From positions 1-18,200 of the forward strand of contig CAKOIJ010000021.1 of assembly GCA_934086775.1 (NCBI GenBank): a DNA stretch of 18,200 nucleotides. The letters run 5' to 3'. The notes under the pieces are model-generated. The model did no database searches and had not been told where the DNA came from. It saw only the letters and a list, made by a program, of their open reading frames with translations. Both the position numbers and the translations under genes were made by a program. This document shows positions 1 through 7,476 of this stretch, one piece after another. How positions within the stretch are numbered: the first letter of the stretch is position 1; each line of letters opens with the position of its first letter. The DNA is from an uncultured Bacilli bacterium (lineage in GTDB: Bacteria > Bacillota_I > Bacilli_A > RF39 > UBA660).

Positions 1-54
1 ATTAAATACAGGTTGAGAATAGGTATTTATTGGTGTTATTGGGGTATGTTTCAT
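1..54 (-). CDS. N-terminal fragment of an unidentified gene running off the left edge
   Basis: An ATG at 54-52 on the minus strand opens a frame that stays open to the window edge, reading MKHTPITPINTYSQPVFN. An AAGGAAGTGA purine tract lies about 5-10 bases upstream and could serve as ribosome binding site. Only 18 residues are visible, so no function can be given. It lies downstream of the nrd operon on the same strand but is separated from it by two hairpins, so it probably has its own transcript or depends on read-through. It could be a chance frame. Confidence 0.45.
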   Translation of the reverse strand, partial: MKHTPITPINTYSQPVFN

Positions 55-78
55 GTCTTCACTTCCTTGTCTTTATTA

Positions 79-108
79 TTTATTAGGTTACTTCTGTAAC
101 CTAATAAA
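79..108. terminator. 13-bp hairpin between the nrd operon and the left-edge ORF
   Basis: Bases 79-91 and 96-108 are perfect reverse complements around a TTCT loop, with the core TATTAGGTTAC. Neither side is followed by a clean T run, so it is not a textbook intrinsic terminator. It may be a weak terminator, an mRNA end-protecting structure, or part of the leader of the left-edge gene. Confidence 0.4.
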
Positions 109-169
109 ATAATATCATTTTTTCTTTAGTATTTCAAGTATTATAATTAAAAATTTATATGTAATAGAT

Positions 170-202
170 AAGAAAACCTTCGAATTAACGAATGTTTTCT
201 TA
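170..202 (-). terminator. Probable terminator of the nrdD-nrdG-dut operon
   Basis: Just after the stop of the last operon gene (212), the minus strand forms AAGAAAAC-ATTCG / CGAAG-GTTTTCTT with one A/G mismatch and a TTAATT loop. The A-rich left arm and T-rich right arm resemble an intrinsic terminator, although the T tract is broken by C and A. Confidence 0.55.
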
Positions 203-211
203 TTTTTAACT

Positions 212-403
212 TTAATTGTTATTAGTTCTATAAATATCTCTTACTTCTCCATTTTCATCAAAATATGAAGGTTCATCTGTATTCCATGGTTCAAATTTAC
301 CTGAAAGTACTTCATTAGTTTCTTCTTCAGTAAGTCCCCATTCTTCACATTCTTTTCTTAAAGCTTCTTTTTCTTCTTCTGTATAAACTGAATATTCTTC
401 CAT
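212..403 (-). CDS. Small acidic protein of unknown function in the nrd operon
   Basis: A 63-residue, strongly acidic protein with a Glu-rich N-terminal half and several Trp and Tyr residues. I do not recognise a family. Its ATG is preceded by AAGGAG with 6 bases spacing; that Shine-Dalgarno lies inside the last codons of dut, and only 2 bases separate the dut stop from this start. Translation is therefore probably coupled to dut. The position as last gene of an anaerobic ribonucleotide reductase/dUTPase operon hints at a nucleotide-metabolism or regulatory accessory role, but that is inference from context only. No signal peptide or membrane segment is visible. Confidence 0.75.
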   Translation of the reverse strand: MEEYSVYTEEEKEALRKECEEWGLTEEETNEVLSGKFEPWNTDEPSYFDENGEVRDIYRTNNN

Positions 404-405
404 TA

Positions 406-867
406 CTACTCCTTATCAGTTGAACCAAAGCCACCTTTTCTTTCATCATTTGAAGAATCATTATCAACTAGAAGATACTTCATAAAAATTGCTTGTCCAA
501 TGATATCTCCCTTTTTTATAGTTATGTCCTCTTTAGAATAATTATAAAATGCATACATTAAATGTCCATCATTATCAGGGTTATTAAAATAGTCAGCATC
601 TATAATACCTACACTATTAGCTAAAACCAAGCCTCTTTTAACAGGATTACTACTTCTATTAACAAGCATTAAATACTCATCATTTTCCATATAACATTTT
701 AAACCAGTTTTTATTAAAGTAGGTTTAGTTCCCATTCTAAATGAAGGAATAACTATTTCTTCTGCTGATTCTATATCATAACCAGCACTTAATGAAGTCT
801 TTCTAACTGGTATATTTATATTTTTATTTTCATAACCTTTAACTATTTCAAACCCTCGCTTTTTCAT
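406..867 (-). CDS. dut: dUTP diphosphatase (trimeric dUTPase)
   Basis: Hydrolyses dUTP to dUMP and pyrophosphate, keeping uracil out of DNA and supplying dUMP for thymidylate synthesis. The five trimeric-dUTPase motifs are visible in order, numbered from the chosen start: SAGYDI (27-32), RSS (71-73), GIIDADYFN (87-95) with the catalytic Asp, KKGDIIGQAIF (118-128), and a C-terminal glycine-rich RKGGFGST (143-150). I place the start at ATG 867 because AGGAGG sits immediately upstream; an in-frame ATG at 879 would put that Shine-Dalgarno inside the gene. The CDS overlaps the 3' end of nrdG by about 20 bases and is followed by a small acidic gene, so it is the third gene of an anaerobic dNTP-supply operon. 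Length (153 aa) is normal for the family. Confidence 0.95.
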   Translation of the reverse strand: MKKRGFEIVKGYENKNINIPVRKTSLSAGYDIESAEEIVIPSFRMGTKPTLIKTGLKCYMENDEYLMLVNRSSNPVKRGLVLANSVGIIDADYFNNPDNDGHLMYAFYNYSKEDITIKKGDIIGQAIFMKYLLVDNDSSNDERKGGFGSTDKE

Positions 868-1363
868 AAGCCTCCTCATATAACACTATTTCATTCTTTT
901 TATTACTTTTTTTAACATCTATTACCCTTTGGTTAGAAGAACCTCTATATTTTAAATTAAAATTATGAAGTTCATCTTTATATTGACCATCTACAATTAC
1001 ATCTGCATAATTAAGTATTTCCTTATCTTTTAAGGTTTCAAATAAGAAACCAGTCCATACCCATAAAGTCTTATTAGGATATCTCCATTTAAAAGCACTT
1101 GCAAGTTTAGTAGTGCTTTCAATATTAAGTGGATGAAGTGGTTCTCCACCTAATATTGATAAGCCTTTTATAGTTTCATTTTCACATAGATTTAATATTG
1201 TATTTATTGTTTCTTCTGTAAATAAATTCCCATTATTAAAGTCCCAAGTTTCTTTATTAAAGCAATTTTTACAGTGAAATTGACATCCTTGCATAAAAAT
1301 TGAAACTCTTATACCTGGACCATTAGATATGTCCATTTTTCTAATTATATTATATCTTGACAT
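848..1363 (-). CDS. nrdG: Anaerobic ribonucleoside-triphosphate reductase activating protein
   Basis: Radical-SAM activase that uses a [4Fe-4S] cluster and S-adenosylmethionine to install the glycyl radical on NrdD. The cluster motif CxxxCxxC is seen as GCQFHCKNC (Cys27, Cys31, Cys34), and the SAM-binding GGEP motif appears as LGGEPLHP. Length (171 aa) is typical. The ATG overlaps the nrdD stop as TAATG, implying coupled translation. The stop codon is TGA, one of several in the window showing that TGA is not read as Trp. The 3' end overlaps dut. Confidence 0.97.
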   Translation of the reverse strand: MSRYNIIRKMDISNGPGIRVSIFMQGCQFHCKNCFNKETWDFNNGNLFTEETINTILNLCENETIKGLSILGGEPLHPLNIESTTKLASAFKWRYPNKTLWVWTGFLFETLKDKEILNYADVIVDGQYKDELHNFNLKYRGSSNQRVIDVKKSNKKNEIVLYEEAYEKARV

Positions 1364-3519
1364 TATTTTAATTCCTTATTATCTATATGAATTACTCTTT
1401 CTTTTATTTCTTGTGTTCTTCCTTTATTCCAAAAATTAGTTCCTATATATCCACAAGTTCTTCTTGCAACATTTAACTTATTATGATCTCTATTACCACA
1501 GTTAGGACAATACCATTCCATTTTATCATCAATTAGTATTTCACCAGTATATCCACATTCTTGACAATAATCACTCTTTGTATTTAATTCAGCATACATA
1601 ATATTATCATATATGAAATTCATTACCTCTATTACTACATCTATATTATTAGATAAGTTTGGTGTTTCTATATAACTAATTGCGCCTCCTGGGCTTAATT
1701 TTTGGAATTCACTTTCTAATTTTAATTTTGTAAATGCATCTATTTCTTCAAATACAGGTACGTGATATGAATTAGTTATGTAGTCTCTATCAGTTATTCC
1801 TTTTACTACTCCAAATCTTTCTTTAAGTCCTTTAGCAAATTTATATGTTGTTGCTTCAATTGGAGTACCATATACACTATAGTCAATGTTTTCTAATTCT
1901 TTCCATTCTCTACATTTTTCATTCATTTTTTCCATTACTTTTAGTCCGAATTCTTTACCTTTACCATTATCAGTATGAGAGTGTCCAGTCATATATTTTA
2001 CACATTCATATAGTCCTGCATATCCCAAACTTATTGTAGAGTATCCATTGTGTAATAAGTCGTGTATACTTGCTCCTTTAGGTAATCTTGCAAGCGCCCC
2101 GTGTTGCCAAAGTATTGGTGCTACATCACTTGTTGCTTTTGATAATCTTTTATGTCTTATTTGTAATGCACGATGACATAGTTCAAGTCTTTCTTCAAAT
2201 ATTTGCCAGAATACATCCATATCTTTATCACTTGAAAGTGCAACATCTACTAAGTTTATTGTTACTACTCCTTGATTGAATCTTCCATAGTATTTAGGTT
2301 TTCCATTTTCATCTACATAAGGTGTTAGGAAACTTCTACATCCCATACAAGGATAACAGTTACCATTTCCATTTTTATCTATTTTATATTCTAGCATTTT
2401 CTTTTCACTTATATAGTCAGGAACCATTCTCTTAGCAGTACACTCAGCAGCAAGTTTAGTTAAATAATAATATTTACTATTTTTATGAATATTATCCTCC
2501 TCTAATATATATAAAAGTTTAGGAAATGCAGGAGTAATATATACACCTTGTTCATTCTTCATACCTTGTATACGTTGATGTAAGAACTCTTCTATAATCC
2601 AAGCTAATTCTTCTTTATATTCAGTAGTTTCTCCTAGATACATACATACACTTAAGAAAGGAGCTTGACCATTAGTAGTAGTCATAGAATTTACTTGGTA
2701 CTGGAATGTTTGTACTCCATCAACAATTTCTTTTTTAGTATCTTCCATCGCAAATTTTTCACATTGTTCTTTAGAAAGTTTTCTCTTTTTATATTTATCT
2801 AAATACCTTGTATAACTTTCTCTTACAAAAGGTGCTAAATGTGTTAAAGTTATTGTAACACCACCATATTGACTAGAACTAACTGCAGTAATTATTTGTG
2901 TTGCTATAGTCATAGCAGTTAAAAATCTATGTGGTTTTTCTATCATTACTCCATTAATACTAGTGCCATTTTGTAACATATCCTCTAAATTAACTAAATC
3001 ACAGTTATGTAAAGCATTCTGTGCAAAATAATCAGCATCATGAAAATGTATTATTCCAGCATCATGAGCTTCTACTATATCTTCAGGTAACAAGAACCTT
3101 CTAGTTATATCAGTACTTGTTATCCCAGCAAGATAATCTCTTTGAGTTGTAACTACTTTAGCATTTTTATTTGAATTTTCTGTATTCCAGTATTCACTTT
3201 CTCCATCTATTAACTCTTTAATAGATTGATCTGTCGTATTACTTCTTCTAACTAATTCTCTAGTATATCTATAAGTAATGTACTTTTTAGCAAGTTCATA
3301 TTTACCTTGACTCATTAATTTCATTTCAATTATGTCTTGTATATCTTCAACTAGAATTCTTTTTTTATCAAGTTTTTCTATATACTTAATTATATTTTTA
3401 ATTTGAGTACTACTTGCTTGTTCTTCCACCTCTACTTCATTATTAGCTTTCATTATAGCTTGTTCAATTTTCTCTGGGCACCAATCTACCATGTGTCCAT
3501 CACGTTTAATTACTTTCAT
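1363..3519 (-). CDS. nrdD: Anaerobic (class III) ribonucleoside-triphosphate reductase
   Basis: Reduces ribonucleoside triphosphates to deoxynucleotides under anoxia using a glycyl radical. The N-terminal ~90 residues look like an ATP-cone allosteric domain, starting KRDGHMVDWCPEKI. The catalytic barrel follows. Near the C-terminus are two CxxC pairs for zinc (Cys652/655 and Cys671/674) and the radical loop RRTCGYIG with Gly690. Length (718 aa) is as expected. The ATG at 3519 has an AGAGGT ribosome binding site 7 bases upstream. It is the first gene of nrdD-nrdG-dut-orf63 and is transcribed divergently from a Crp/Fnr-type regulator across a perfect palindrome, so redox- or ligand-dependent control is likely. 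Confidence 0.98.
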   Translation of the reverse strand: MKVIKRDGHMVDWCPEKIEQAIMKANNEVEVEEQASSTQIKNIIKYIEKLDKKRILVEDIQDIIEMKLMSQGKYELAKKYITYRYTRELVRRSNTTDQSIKELIDGESEYWNTENSNKNAKVVTTQRDYLAGITSTDITRRFLLPEDIVEAHDAGIIHFHDADYFAQNALHNCDLVNLEDMLQNGTSINGVMIEKPHRFLTAMTIATQIITAVSSSQYGGVTITLTHLAPFVRESYTRYLDKYKKRKLSKEQCEKFAMEDTKKEIVDGVQTFQYQVNSMTTTNGQAPFLSVCMYLGETTEYKEELAWIIEEFLHQRIQGMKNEQGVYITPAFPKLLYILEEDNIHKNSKYYYLTKLAAECTAKRMVPDYISEKKMLEYKIDKNGNGNCYPCMGCRSFLTPYVDENGKPKYYGRFNQGVVTINLVDVALSSDKDMDVFWQIFEERLELCHRALQIRHKRLSKATSDVAPILWQHGALARLPKGASIHDLLHNGYSTISLGYAGLYECVKYMTGHSHTDNGKGKEFGLKVMEKMNEKCREWKELENIDYSVYGTPIEATTYKFAKGLKERFGVVKGITDRDYITNSYHVPVFEEIDAFTKLKLESEFQKLSPGGAISYIETPNLSNNIDVVIEVMNFIYDNIMYAELNTKSDYCQECGYTGEILIDDKMEWYCPNCGNRDHNKLNVARRTCGYIGTNFWNKGRTQEIKERVIHIDNKELK

Positions 3520-3553
3520 AAAATTACCTCTCTCTTATCATTTTTATAAGTCA

Positions 3554-3559
3554 ATTATA
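3554..3559 (-). promoter_or_regulatory. -10 element of the nrdD promoter
   Basis: TATAAT on the minus strand, about 35 bases upstream of the nrdD start. No good -35 hexamer lies 16-18 bases further up (AAGTAA or similar). The 22-bp palindrome is centred about 31 bases upstream of this element, close to the class II activator position (around -41.5 to -43.5). A weak -35 plus an activator-spaced site is what a Crp/Fnr-activated promoter looks like. Confidence 0.6.
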
Positions 3560-3578
3560 CAACAGTATATATAAAATT

Positions 3579-3600
3579 ACTTGTTGCAATTGCAACAAGT
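3579..3600. promoter_or_regulatory. 22-bp perfect palindrome, likely Crp/Fnr-type operator
   Basis: ACTTGTTGCAA followed by its exact complement TTGCAACAAGT, centred at 3590/3591 in the divergent nrdD / regulator intergenic region. It overlaps the -35 of the regulator promoter and sits at activator distance from the nrdD -10. Inferred role: binding site of the adjacent regulator, activating nrdD and repressing the regulator's own gene. Confidence 0.7.
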
Positions 3601-3618
3601 GTGAAAATTTGATAAAAT
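3590..3618 (+). promoter_or_regulatory. Promoter of the Crp/Fnr-type regulator
   Basis: TTGCAA (3590-3595), 17-base spacer, TAAAAT (3613-3618), then AGGTGA (3625-3630) 6 bases before a GTG start. The -35 lies within the right half of the palindrome, so a protein bound there would block this promoter. Confidence 0.6.
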
Positions 3619-3636
3619 AATTTTAGGTGATGTAAA

Positions 3637-4275
3637 GTGAATGAATTATTTTACAATATTAGTGAAAAAAATAAAGAAAAATTACTAACTTATTTAGAAG
3701 CTGTTACTTATAAATATGCCAAGAATAAAAGAATATTAAACAATTTAATTAGCAATAATTTTATATGTATTATACTTAAAGGAAGTATAGAAATTACTAG
3801 AATAGATCTTGAAGGAAATAAAAGGTTAATAGATAGTTATGAAACTAATAGTTTATTTTGTTCACTTAGTTATTCATTTAAAAATGAAGAAACAGAAATT
3901 ACTACTAAAGAAGAAACTAAAATAATTATAATAGATTTTAATTCTATCATAAATATGAATGAAAACAAGCTTTCAATTTATAATACTTTTTTAAAAAATT
4001 TAACTATTATTCTATCAAAAATAATAGTTAAGTCAAATGAAAGAATAGAAGTCTTATCTAATAAAAGTATTAGAGATAAACTTTTAGATTACTTTAAAAT
4101 TCAAAGTAAAAAAAATAACTCAAAAGTTATTTATCTTCCAGTTTCTTATACAGAGCTTGCTGATTATTTAGCAGTTAATAGAAGTGCTTTATCAAGAGAA
4201 ATAAAAAATTTAAAAGATGATGGTTTAATAGAAACAAGGGGAAGAAGAATTAAATTGTTATATTATTTAAGTTAA
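3637..4275 (+). CDS. Crp/Fnr-family transcriptional regulator
   Basis: A 212-residue protein with the Crp/Fnr architecture: an N-terminal cupin-like cyclic-nucleotide-binding-type domain (roughly 1-120, including the LKGSIEI strand), a long dimerisation helix (about 115-155), and a C-terminal winged helix-turn-helix (170-200) ending YLAVNRSALSREIKNLKDDGLI. The start is GTG at 3637, with AGGTGA upstream. There is no N-terminal cysteine cluster; only Cys44 and Cys75 are present, so an Fnr-type [4Fe-4S] oxygen sensor is unlikely. The signal is unknown. Because it is divergent from nrdD with a shared palindrome, I infer it controls the anaerobic reductase operon and itself. Its 3' end overlaps the reading frame end of the convergent abiEii gene by a few bases. 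Confidence 0.88.
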   Translation: MNELFYNISEKNKEKLLTYLEAVTYKYAKNKRILNNLISNNFICIILKGSIEITRIDLEGNKRLIDSYETNSLFCSLSYSFKNEETEITTKEETKIIIIDFNSIINMNENKLSIYNTFLKNLTIILSKIIVKSNERIEVLSNKSIRDKLLDYFKIQSKKNNSKVIYLPVSYTELADYLAVNRSALSREIKNLKDDGLIETRGRRIKLLYYLS

Positions 4276-5069
4276 TGATTTTAAAAATTCTAATAAAGTA
4301 GTTTTTAATTCATCAAGAGTTATATCAAGCCAATTTTTTTCATTCTTTAGTTGATTTAATATTCTACTATTGGATAGTACAATAACTGTTTTATCATAAA
4401 TTGACAGCAATTTATCGTCTTTAGTATAGTCATAAACTTTAGTATATGAAAATATTCATTAACAATCAAGACATCCATGTCCCCATACTTAATCAAATAA
4501 TACAAATCATAAAAATCTTTAATTCTTGTCGTTCTAATTCCATGTCTTAAAATTGAAATCATCTTTTCACAGAAAATTTGTTCTTTAGAATTAACATTTA
4601 AAAAAACTTTATCGCCTATTGTCTCAATGTTGAAGACAATATTATCTTGTTTTATTTTATTATATGTATGAACGCCTATATCAAATTTAATTTGAATAGT
4701 ATAATTATAGGCATCTGTAAGTGTTATTAATACTCTTTTTCCTTGATAATCAAGATGCTTTAACTCTTTTATATCAACAACTTTAAGTATTATTCCATCA
4801 TTTGATGTAATTAAATTTTCAAAAAATGTTCGAATAGCTTTATCATTTAGAGAATATTTAATAAATGAAATATCAATATCTATTGTTGCTCGTCTTATGT
4901 TATTTGTTAAATTAAACATAACTACCCCACCTTTTATAGTCACATTATCATTGTAATTAGATTTTGATATTTTTGTAAGCAAAATATCTTGAGCAACTTT
5001 AGCACGAGCATGTGTTAACGAATAACCACAATCAGTATAATATTTAATTAAGTTTAATATATTTATCAT
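4267..5069 (-). pseudogene. AbiEii-type nucleotidyltransferase toxin, frameshifted
   Basis: Toxin partner of an AbiE (type IV) toxin-antitoxin pair. The N-terminal half has the nucleotidyltransferase signature: GG at 47-48 (KGGVVMF) followed by the metal-binding TIDIDIS (Asp64, Asp66). The intact frame ends at 4356 with an atypical tail. Reading one frame over from the four-base A run at 4449-4452 gives a continuous, AbiEii-like C-terminus (SYTKVYDYTKDDKLLSIYDK..., ending FLKSLT) to a TAA at 4267-4269. Restoring one T in the coding strand would give a 267-aa protein, a normal length. So this is a recent one-base loss in a homopolymer, a sequencing error, or conceivably slippage on TTTT. The ATG overlaps the antitoxin stop (TAATG). 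Confidence 0.85.
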
Positions 5070-5611
5070 TAAAAAACCTCATCCATAATAGTATTCATAA
5101 TTTTATCCCCATTATGGAAACTTTTTAAATACTCATTTAATTTATAAGTATCAATTTCATCAGCTATATCTCTATAATTATGAATTATTTCCTTGTAAAG
5201 CGAGTAAGGATATTTTTTCTTGTCTCTAATTAACTCTATAAGCATTCTCTCTTTATCAAAAATATTTATAGAAGCATTGTTTTCTTTAATTTGAACAACA
5301 CCTAGTTTTAAAAATTTTTGAGACATAAACTTTTGGCTTATGTTTTCATCTTTAATTTTAAGAGAATTATGACTACTAGCAAAATGAAAATTATCTGGTA
5401 TTTCATCTGTTAAATTCCAAACATAAAATGCAGACTCACCAGTTAAGATTGCATTCGGATACTTTCTAGCTACATACTCCATTTGATCAAATTCTTTTGA
5501 GTCAGAATATAAACCCTTATCAAGTTTATAAAGAAAACCTTCTTCGAGCATTCTTTTAATATTGTAAGCACTTAAACCTTGTTCTTTCAGTTCCTTATAA
5601 GTATAAATCAT
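5069..5611 (-). CDS. AbiEi-type antitoxin / transcriptional autorepressor
   Basis: A 180-residue AbiEi-family protein: an N-terminal winged-helix DNA-binding domain (about 1-40, beginning YTYKELKEQGLSAYNIKRM and ending GLYSD), then a larger C-terminal domain starting with the conserved YPNAILTGESAFYVWNLTD segment. In AbiE systems the antitoxin binds inverted repeats at its promoter and counters the nucleotidyltransferase toxin without a stable protein complex. I place the start at ATG 5611, where AGAGGTGG lies 5 bases upstream, rather than at the in-frame GTG 5620, which overlaps that ribosome binding site. It is translationally coupled to the downstream toxin gene. Its promoter lies inside a perfect inverted repeat. 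Confidence 0.9.
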   Translation of the reverse strand: MIYTYKELKEQGLSAYNIKRMLEEGFLYKLDKGLYSDSKEFDQMEYVARKYPNAILTGESAFYVWNLTDEIPDNFHFASSHNSLKIKDENISQKFMSQKFLKLGVVQIKENNASINIFDKERMLIELIRDKKKYPYSLYKEIIHNYRDIADEIDTYKLNEYLKSFHNGDKIMNTIMDEVF

Positions 5612-5630
5612 ATTTACCACCTCTATAAAT

Positions 5631-5659
5631 ATTTTACACTAAATTAAGGCGTTTGTCAA
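5631..5659 (-). promoter_or_regulatory. abiEi promoter
   Basis: On the minus strand: TTGACA (plus 5654-5659), exactly 17 bases, then TAAAAT (plus 5631-5636), about 20-25 bases before the abiEi start. The -35 and most of the spacer lie within the inverted repeat at 5638-5679. Confidence 0.85.
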
Positions 5660-5679
5660 CACAAACGCCTTAATTTAGT
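5638..5679. promoter_or_regulatory. 19-bp perfect inverted repeat over the abiEi promoter
   Basis: Arms 5638-5656 and 5661-5678/9 (ACTAAATTAAGGCGTTTGT and its complement) around the 4-base centre CAAC. It covers the -35 and spacer of the abiEi promoter, the expected place for an AbiEi autorepression operator. It also lies just downstream of the histidine phosphatase stop (5692) on the same strand, so as RNA it could additionally terminate that operon, though no T run follows. Confidence 0.75.
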
Positions 5680-5691
5680 TAAATAATCTTT

Positions 5692-6249
5692 TTAATAAAT
5701 TCTTTTAATTTTTTTTAGTTTTGGATCATATTCATGAATACTAGAGTGACTTACATTAAATCTTTCTTTATTATAGTCTAACTTTGTATTAGTAAGAATA
5801 TAGTAAATCATATTAATAACACCCCTATGAGTTACTAGAAGAGAATTATCCTCTTTTAAAATATCATGAAAATAATAAAGTATTCTATTATAAAGATCGC
5901 TTAAACTTTCTCCTTCTGGAAACCTTTTGTAAATATCTTCTGTATTAATAAATTCACTATAGTACTCTTCTGCCATTTGTAAAGGAATACCATTAATAAT
6001 ACCTTTATCTTGTTCATTTAAAAGTTTTGTTATTTCAAGTGGAACATTTAATTTCGAATTAATAATCCTTGCTGTTTCTTTTGCCCTTGTTATATCACTT
6101 GACAATATTTTGTTAATAACTAATCCTTTATTAACAATAAAATTCCTAGCGTTTACGCTTTCGTTTACACCTTCTGGAGTTAAATGAGCATCGCTCCACC
6201 CTCCAATAAATCTTTCATCATCACGTCCATGTCTAATTAAATAAACCAT
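5692..6249 (-). CDS. Histidine phosphatase superfamily (phosphoglycerate-mutase-like) protein
   Basis: A 185-residue single-domain phosphatase of the RHG family: LIRHGR near the N-terminus (Arg6-His7-Gly8; His7 is the phosphorylated residue), SSDITRAKETA with the second pocket arginine, and VTHRGV (His141) as the second catalytic histidine. Substrates in this family range from sugar phosphates to nucleotide derivatives and cannot be assigned here. The start is set at ATG 6249 because GGGAGA lies 5 bases upstream; the in-frame codon at 6261 lies upstream of that site. It is the last gene of a five-gene unit headed by a HAD nucleotidase and overlaps the preceding gene. Confidence 0.9.
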   Translation of the reverse strand: MVYLIRHGRDDERFIGGWSDAHLTPEGVNESVNARNFIVNKGLVINKILSSDITRAKETARIINSKLNVPLEITKLLNEQDKGIINGIPLQMAEEYYSEFINTEDIYKRFPEGESLSDLYNRILYYFHDILKEDNSLLVTHRGVINMIYYILTNTKLDYNKERFNVSHSSIHEYDPKLKKIKRIY

Positions 6250-6901
6250 TTTTTCTCCCATTCATAATTAAAATCAAATCTTTTTTATCACATTTAAATT
6301 TACCTTTTCCAGTAAACTCACATACCCTATTATATTCAGCTAAAGATATTTTATCAATAAATTCTACCTTTATCAAGTTAATTGCTTTCAAATAATAATC
6401 TTTAATATTTTTTCTATCTTTATTAAATTCTTTTTGTTCATAAAGTCTCTTGAGTTCATTTAAAGCATTAATTTTTTCTTTGTAGTTTTCATCTTTTATT
6501 TCTTTTATACTCTCAAGATTTCTTTCTATTTCATTATCAAAACCATTAAATTCTTTAGATAGCTCAATCATAAACAATTCTTCTATACTCTTCTCTACAT
6601 TTACGGATGTTAATATATTATTTAAAATGATTGCTAAGTTAGTTTTTTGATACTTTATGTATGTATATTTATATTGTTTTATATCTGGTCCATCAAAATA
6701 TTCTCTCCAGCCAGCATCTTCTTCTTTTAAAATTTTTATATACTCAAAATTTGATACACAAAATCCAGACATCACTGTTTCCTTTAGCTCTTTTTTGCCA
6801 CATTCATAAATAGACTTTTCTATTATTTTCTTAAGTTCTTCTCTGTCAAAAGTAATTTTATATTTTTCAATATAATTGCCATTTAATCTATAATAAATCA
6901 T
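6233..6901 (-). CDS. Uncharacterised 222-aa protein
   Basis: No family recognised. Lys/Glu-rich and predicted mainly helical from about residue 100 onward, with a shorter N-terminal region containing an aromatic, acidic patch (DAGWREYFDGPDIKQYKY). No membrane span or signal peptide. Its ATG overlaps the preceding gene's TGA as ATGA, and its 3' end overlaps the histidine phosphatase, so it belongs to a tightly coupled operon under a Nudix-associated operator. The following gene begins within its last codons. Sequence and base composition match its neighbours. Confidence 0.8.
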   Translation of the reverse strand: MIYYRLNGNYIEKYKITFDREELKKIIEKSIYECGKKELKETVMSGFCVSNFEYIKILKEEDAGWREYFDGPDIKQYKYTYIKYQKTNLAIILNNILTSVNVEKSIEELFMIELSKEFNGFDNEIERNLESIKEIKDENYKEKINALNELKRLYEQKEFNKDRKNIKDYYLKAINLIKVEFIDKISLAEYNRVCEFTGKGKFKCDKKDLILIMNGRKNGLFN

Positions 6902-7476
6902 TTTTTCTTCCTTTCAAGTTTAGCTATATCACTACTTATTTTAAAAGTATTTATATAGTTATTTTCTAAATATTCATTCACTATGTTTATTAAAACATCA
7001 CTATCAGTACTATCAAATACTTCATTATTCTTAAGTTTAAAAATTAAATACTTAAGATACTTTATTTTATTATTAATTAACTCACTAAATTCTTTTCTAA
7101 TACTTTCTCTTAATAATTCTATTCTTTCAGATGAATTAGCATTTACTTTAGTAATAAAGAAGCTATTAACATCTATCTTAAGCCTTCCATAATCTTCAAC
7201 TACATAGGCTTCCCTTTTACCTAAATCTAATTTAAATATAGCCAGATTTCTTACACTTCTATACTTATTCTTATCATACCCACAATCAATAAACCCTTTA
7301 GTATTTTCATTCGCTAATTTTTTATAGTCTTTCTCTTCAAAGAATAGAACTTCTTCTAGTGTATCTTCTTCCATTTCATAACCATCAAAATATCTTTCGT
7401 TATGTCTTATTATTACTGGAAGAGTGCCATCTTTTTTAAATATCATATAACATATATAATCAAAACTTACATTCAT
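6898..7476 (-). CDS. Uncharacterised 192-aa protein
   Basis: No family recognised. The N-terminal ~110 residues look like a beta-rich domain (FDYICYMIFKKDGTLPVIIR, ERYFDGYEME, AIFKLDLGKREAYVV). The C-terminal part is helical and ends in the basic tail ERKKK. Cytoplasmic, with no transmembrane segment. It starts one base into the preceding stop region (ORF boundaries meet at 7476) and its TGA overlaps the next ATG. The juxtaposition with two other unknown genes between a HAD nucleotidase and a histidine phosphatase suggests one pathway, possibly of nucleotide-derived metabolites; this is inference from position. Confidence 0.8.
   Translation of the reverse strand: MNVSFDYICYMIFKKDGTLPVIIRHNERYFDGYEMEEDTLEEVLFFEEKDYKKLANENTKGFIDCGYDKNKYRSVRNLAIFKLDLGKREAYVVEDYGRLKIDVNSFFITKVNANSSERIELLRESIRKEFSELINNKIKYLKYLIFKLKNNEVFDSTDSDVLINIVNEYLENNYINTFKISSDIAKLERKKK

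Noticed and set aside
848..850. Possible TGA=Trp code (mycoplasma-like), given the extreme AT content
   Set aside because: nrdG, the 192-aa protein, orf200 and avd all end at TGA at family-normal lengths or at tight overlaps with the next start; Trp is encoded by TGG throughout.
1845..2279. Plus-strand ORFs inside nrdD
   Set aside because: Low-complexity Leu/Ile/His-rich shadows of the real minus-strand gene, without ribosome binding sites.
3637..4275. Oxygen-sensing Fnr with an Fe-S cluster
   Set aside because: No N-terminal cysteine cluster; only two isolated cysteines (44 and 75).
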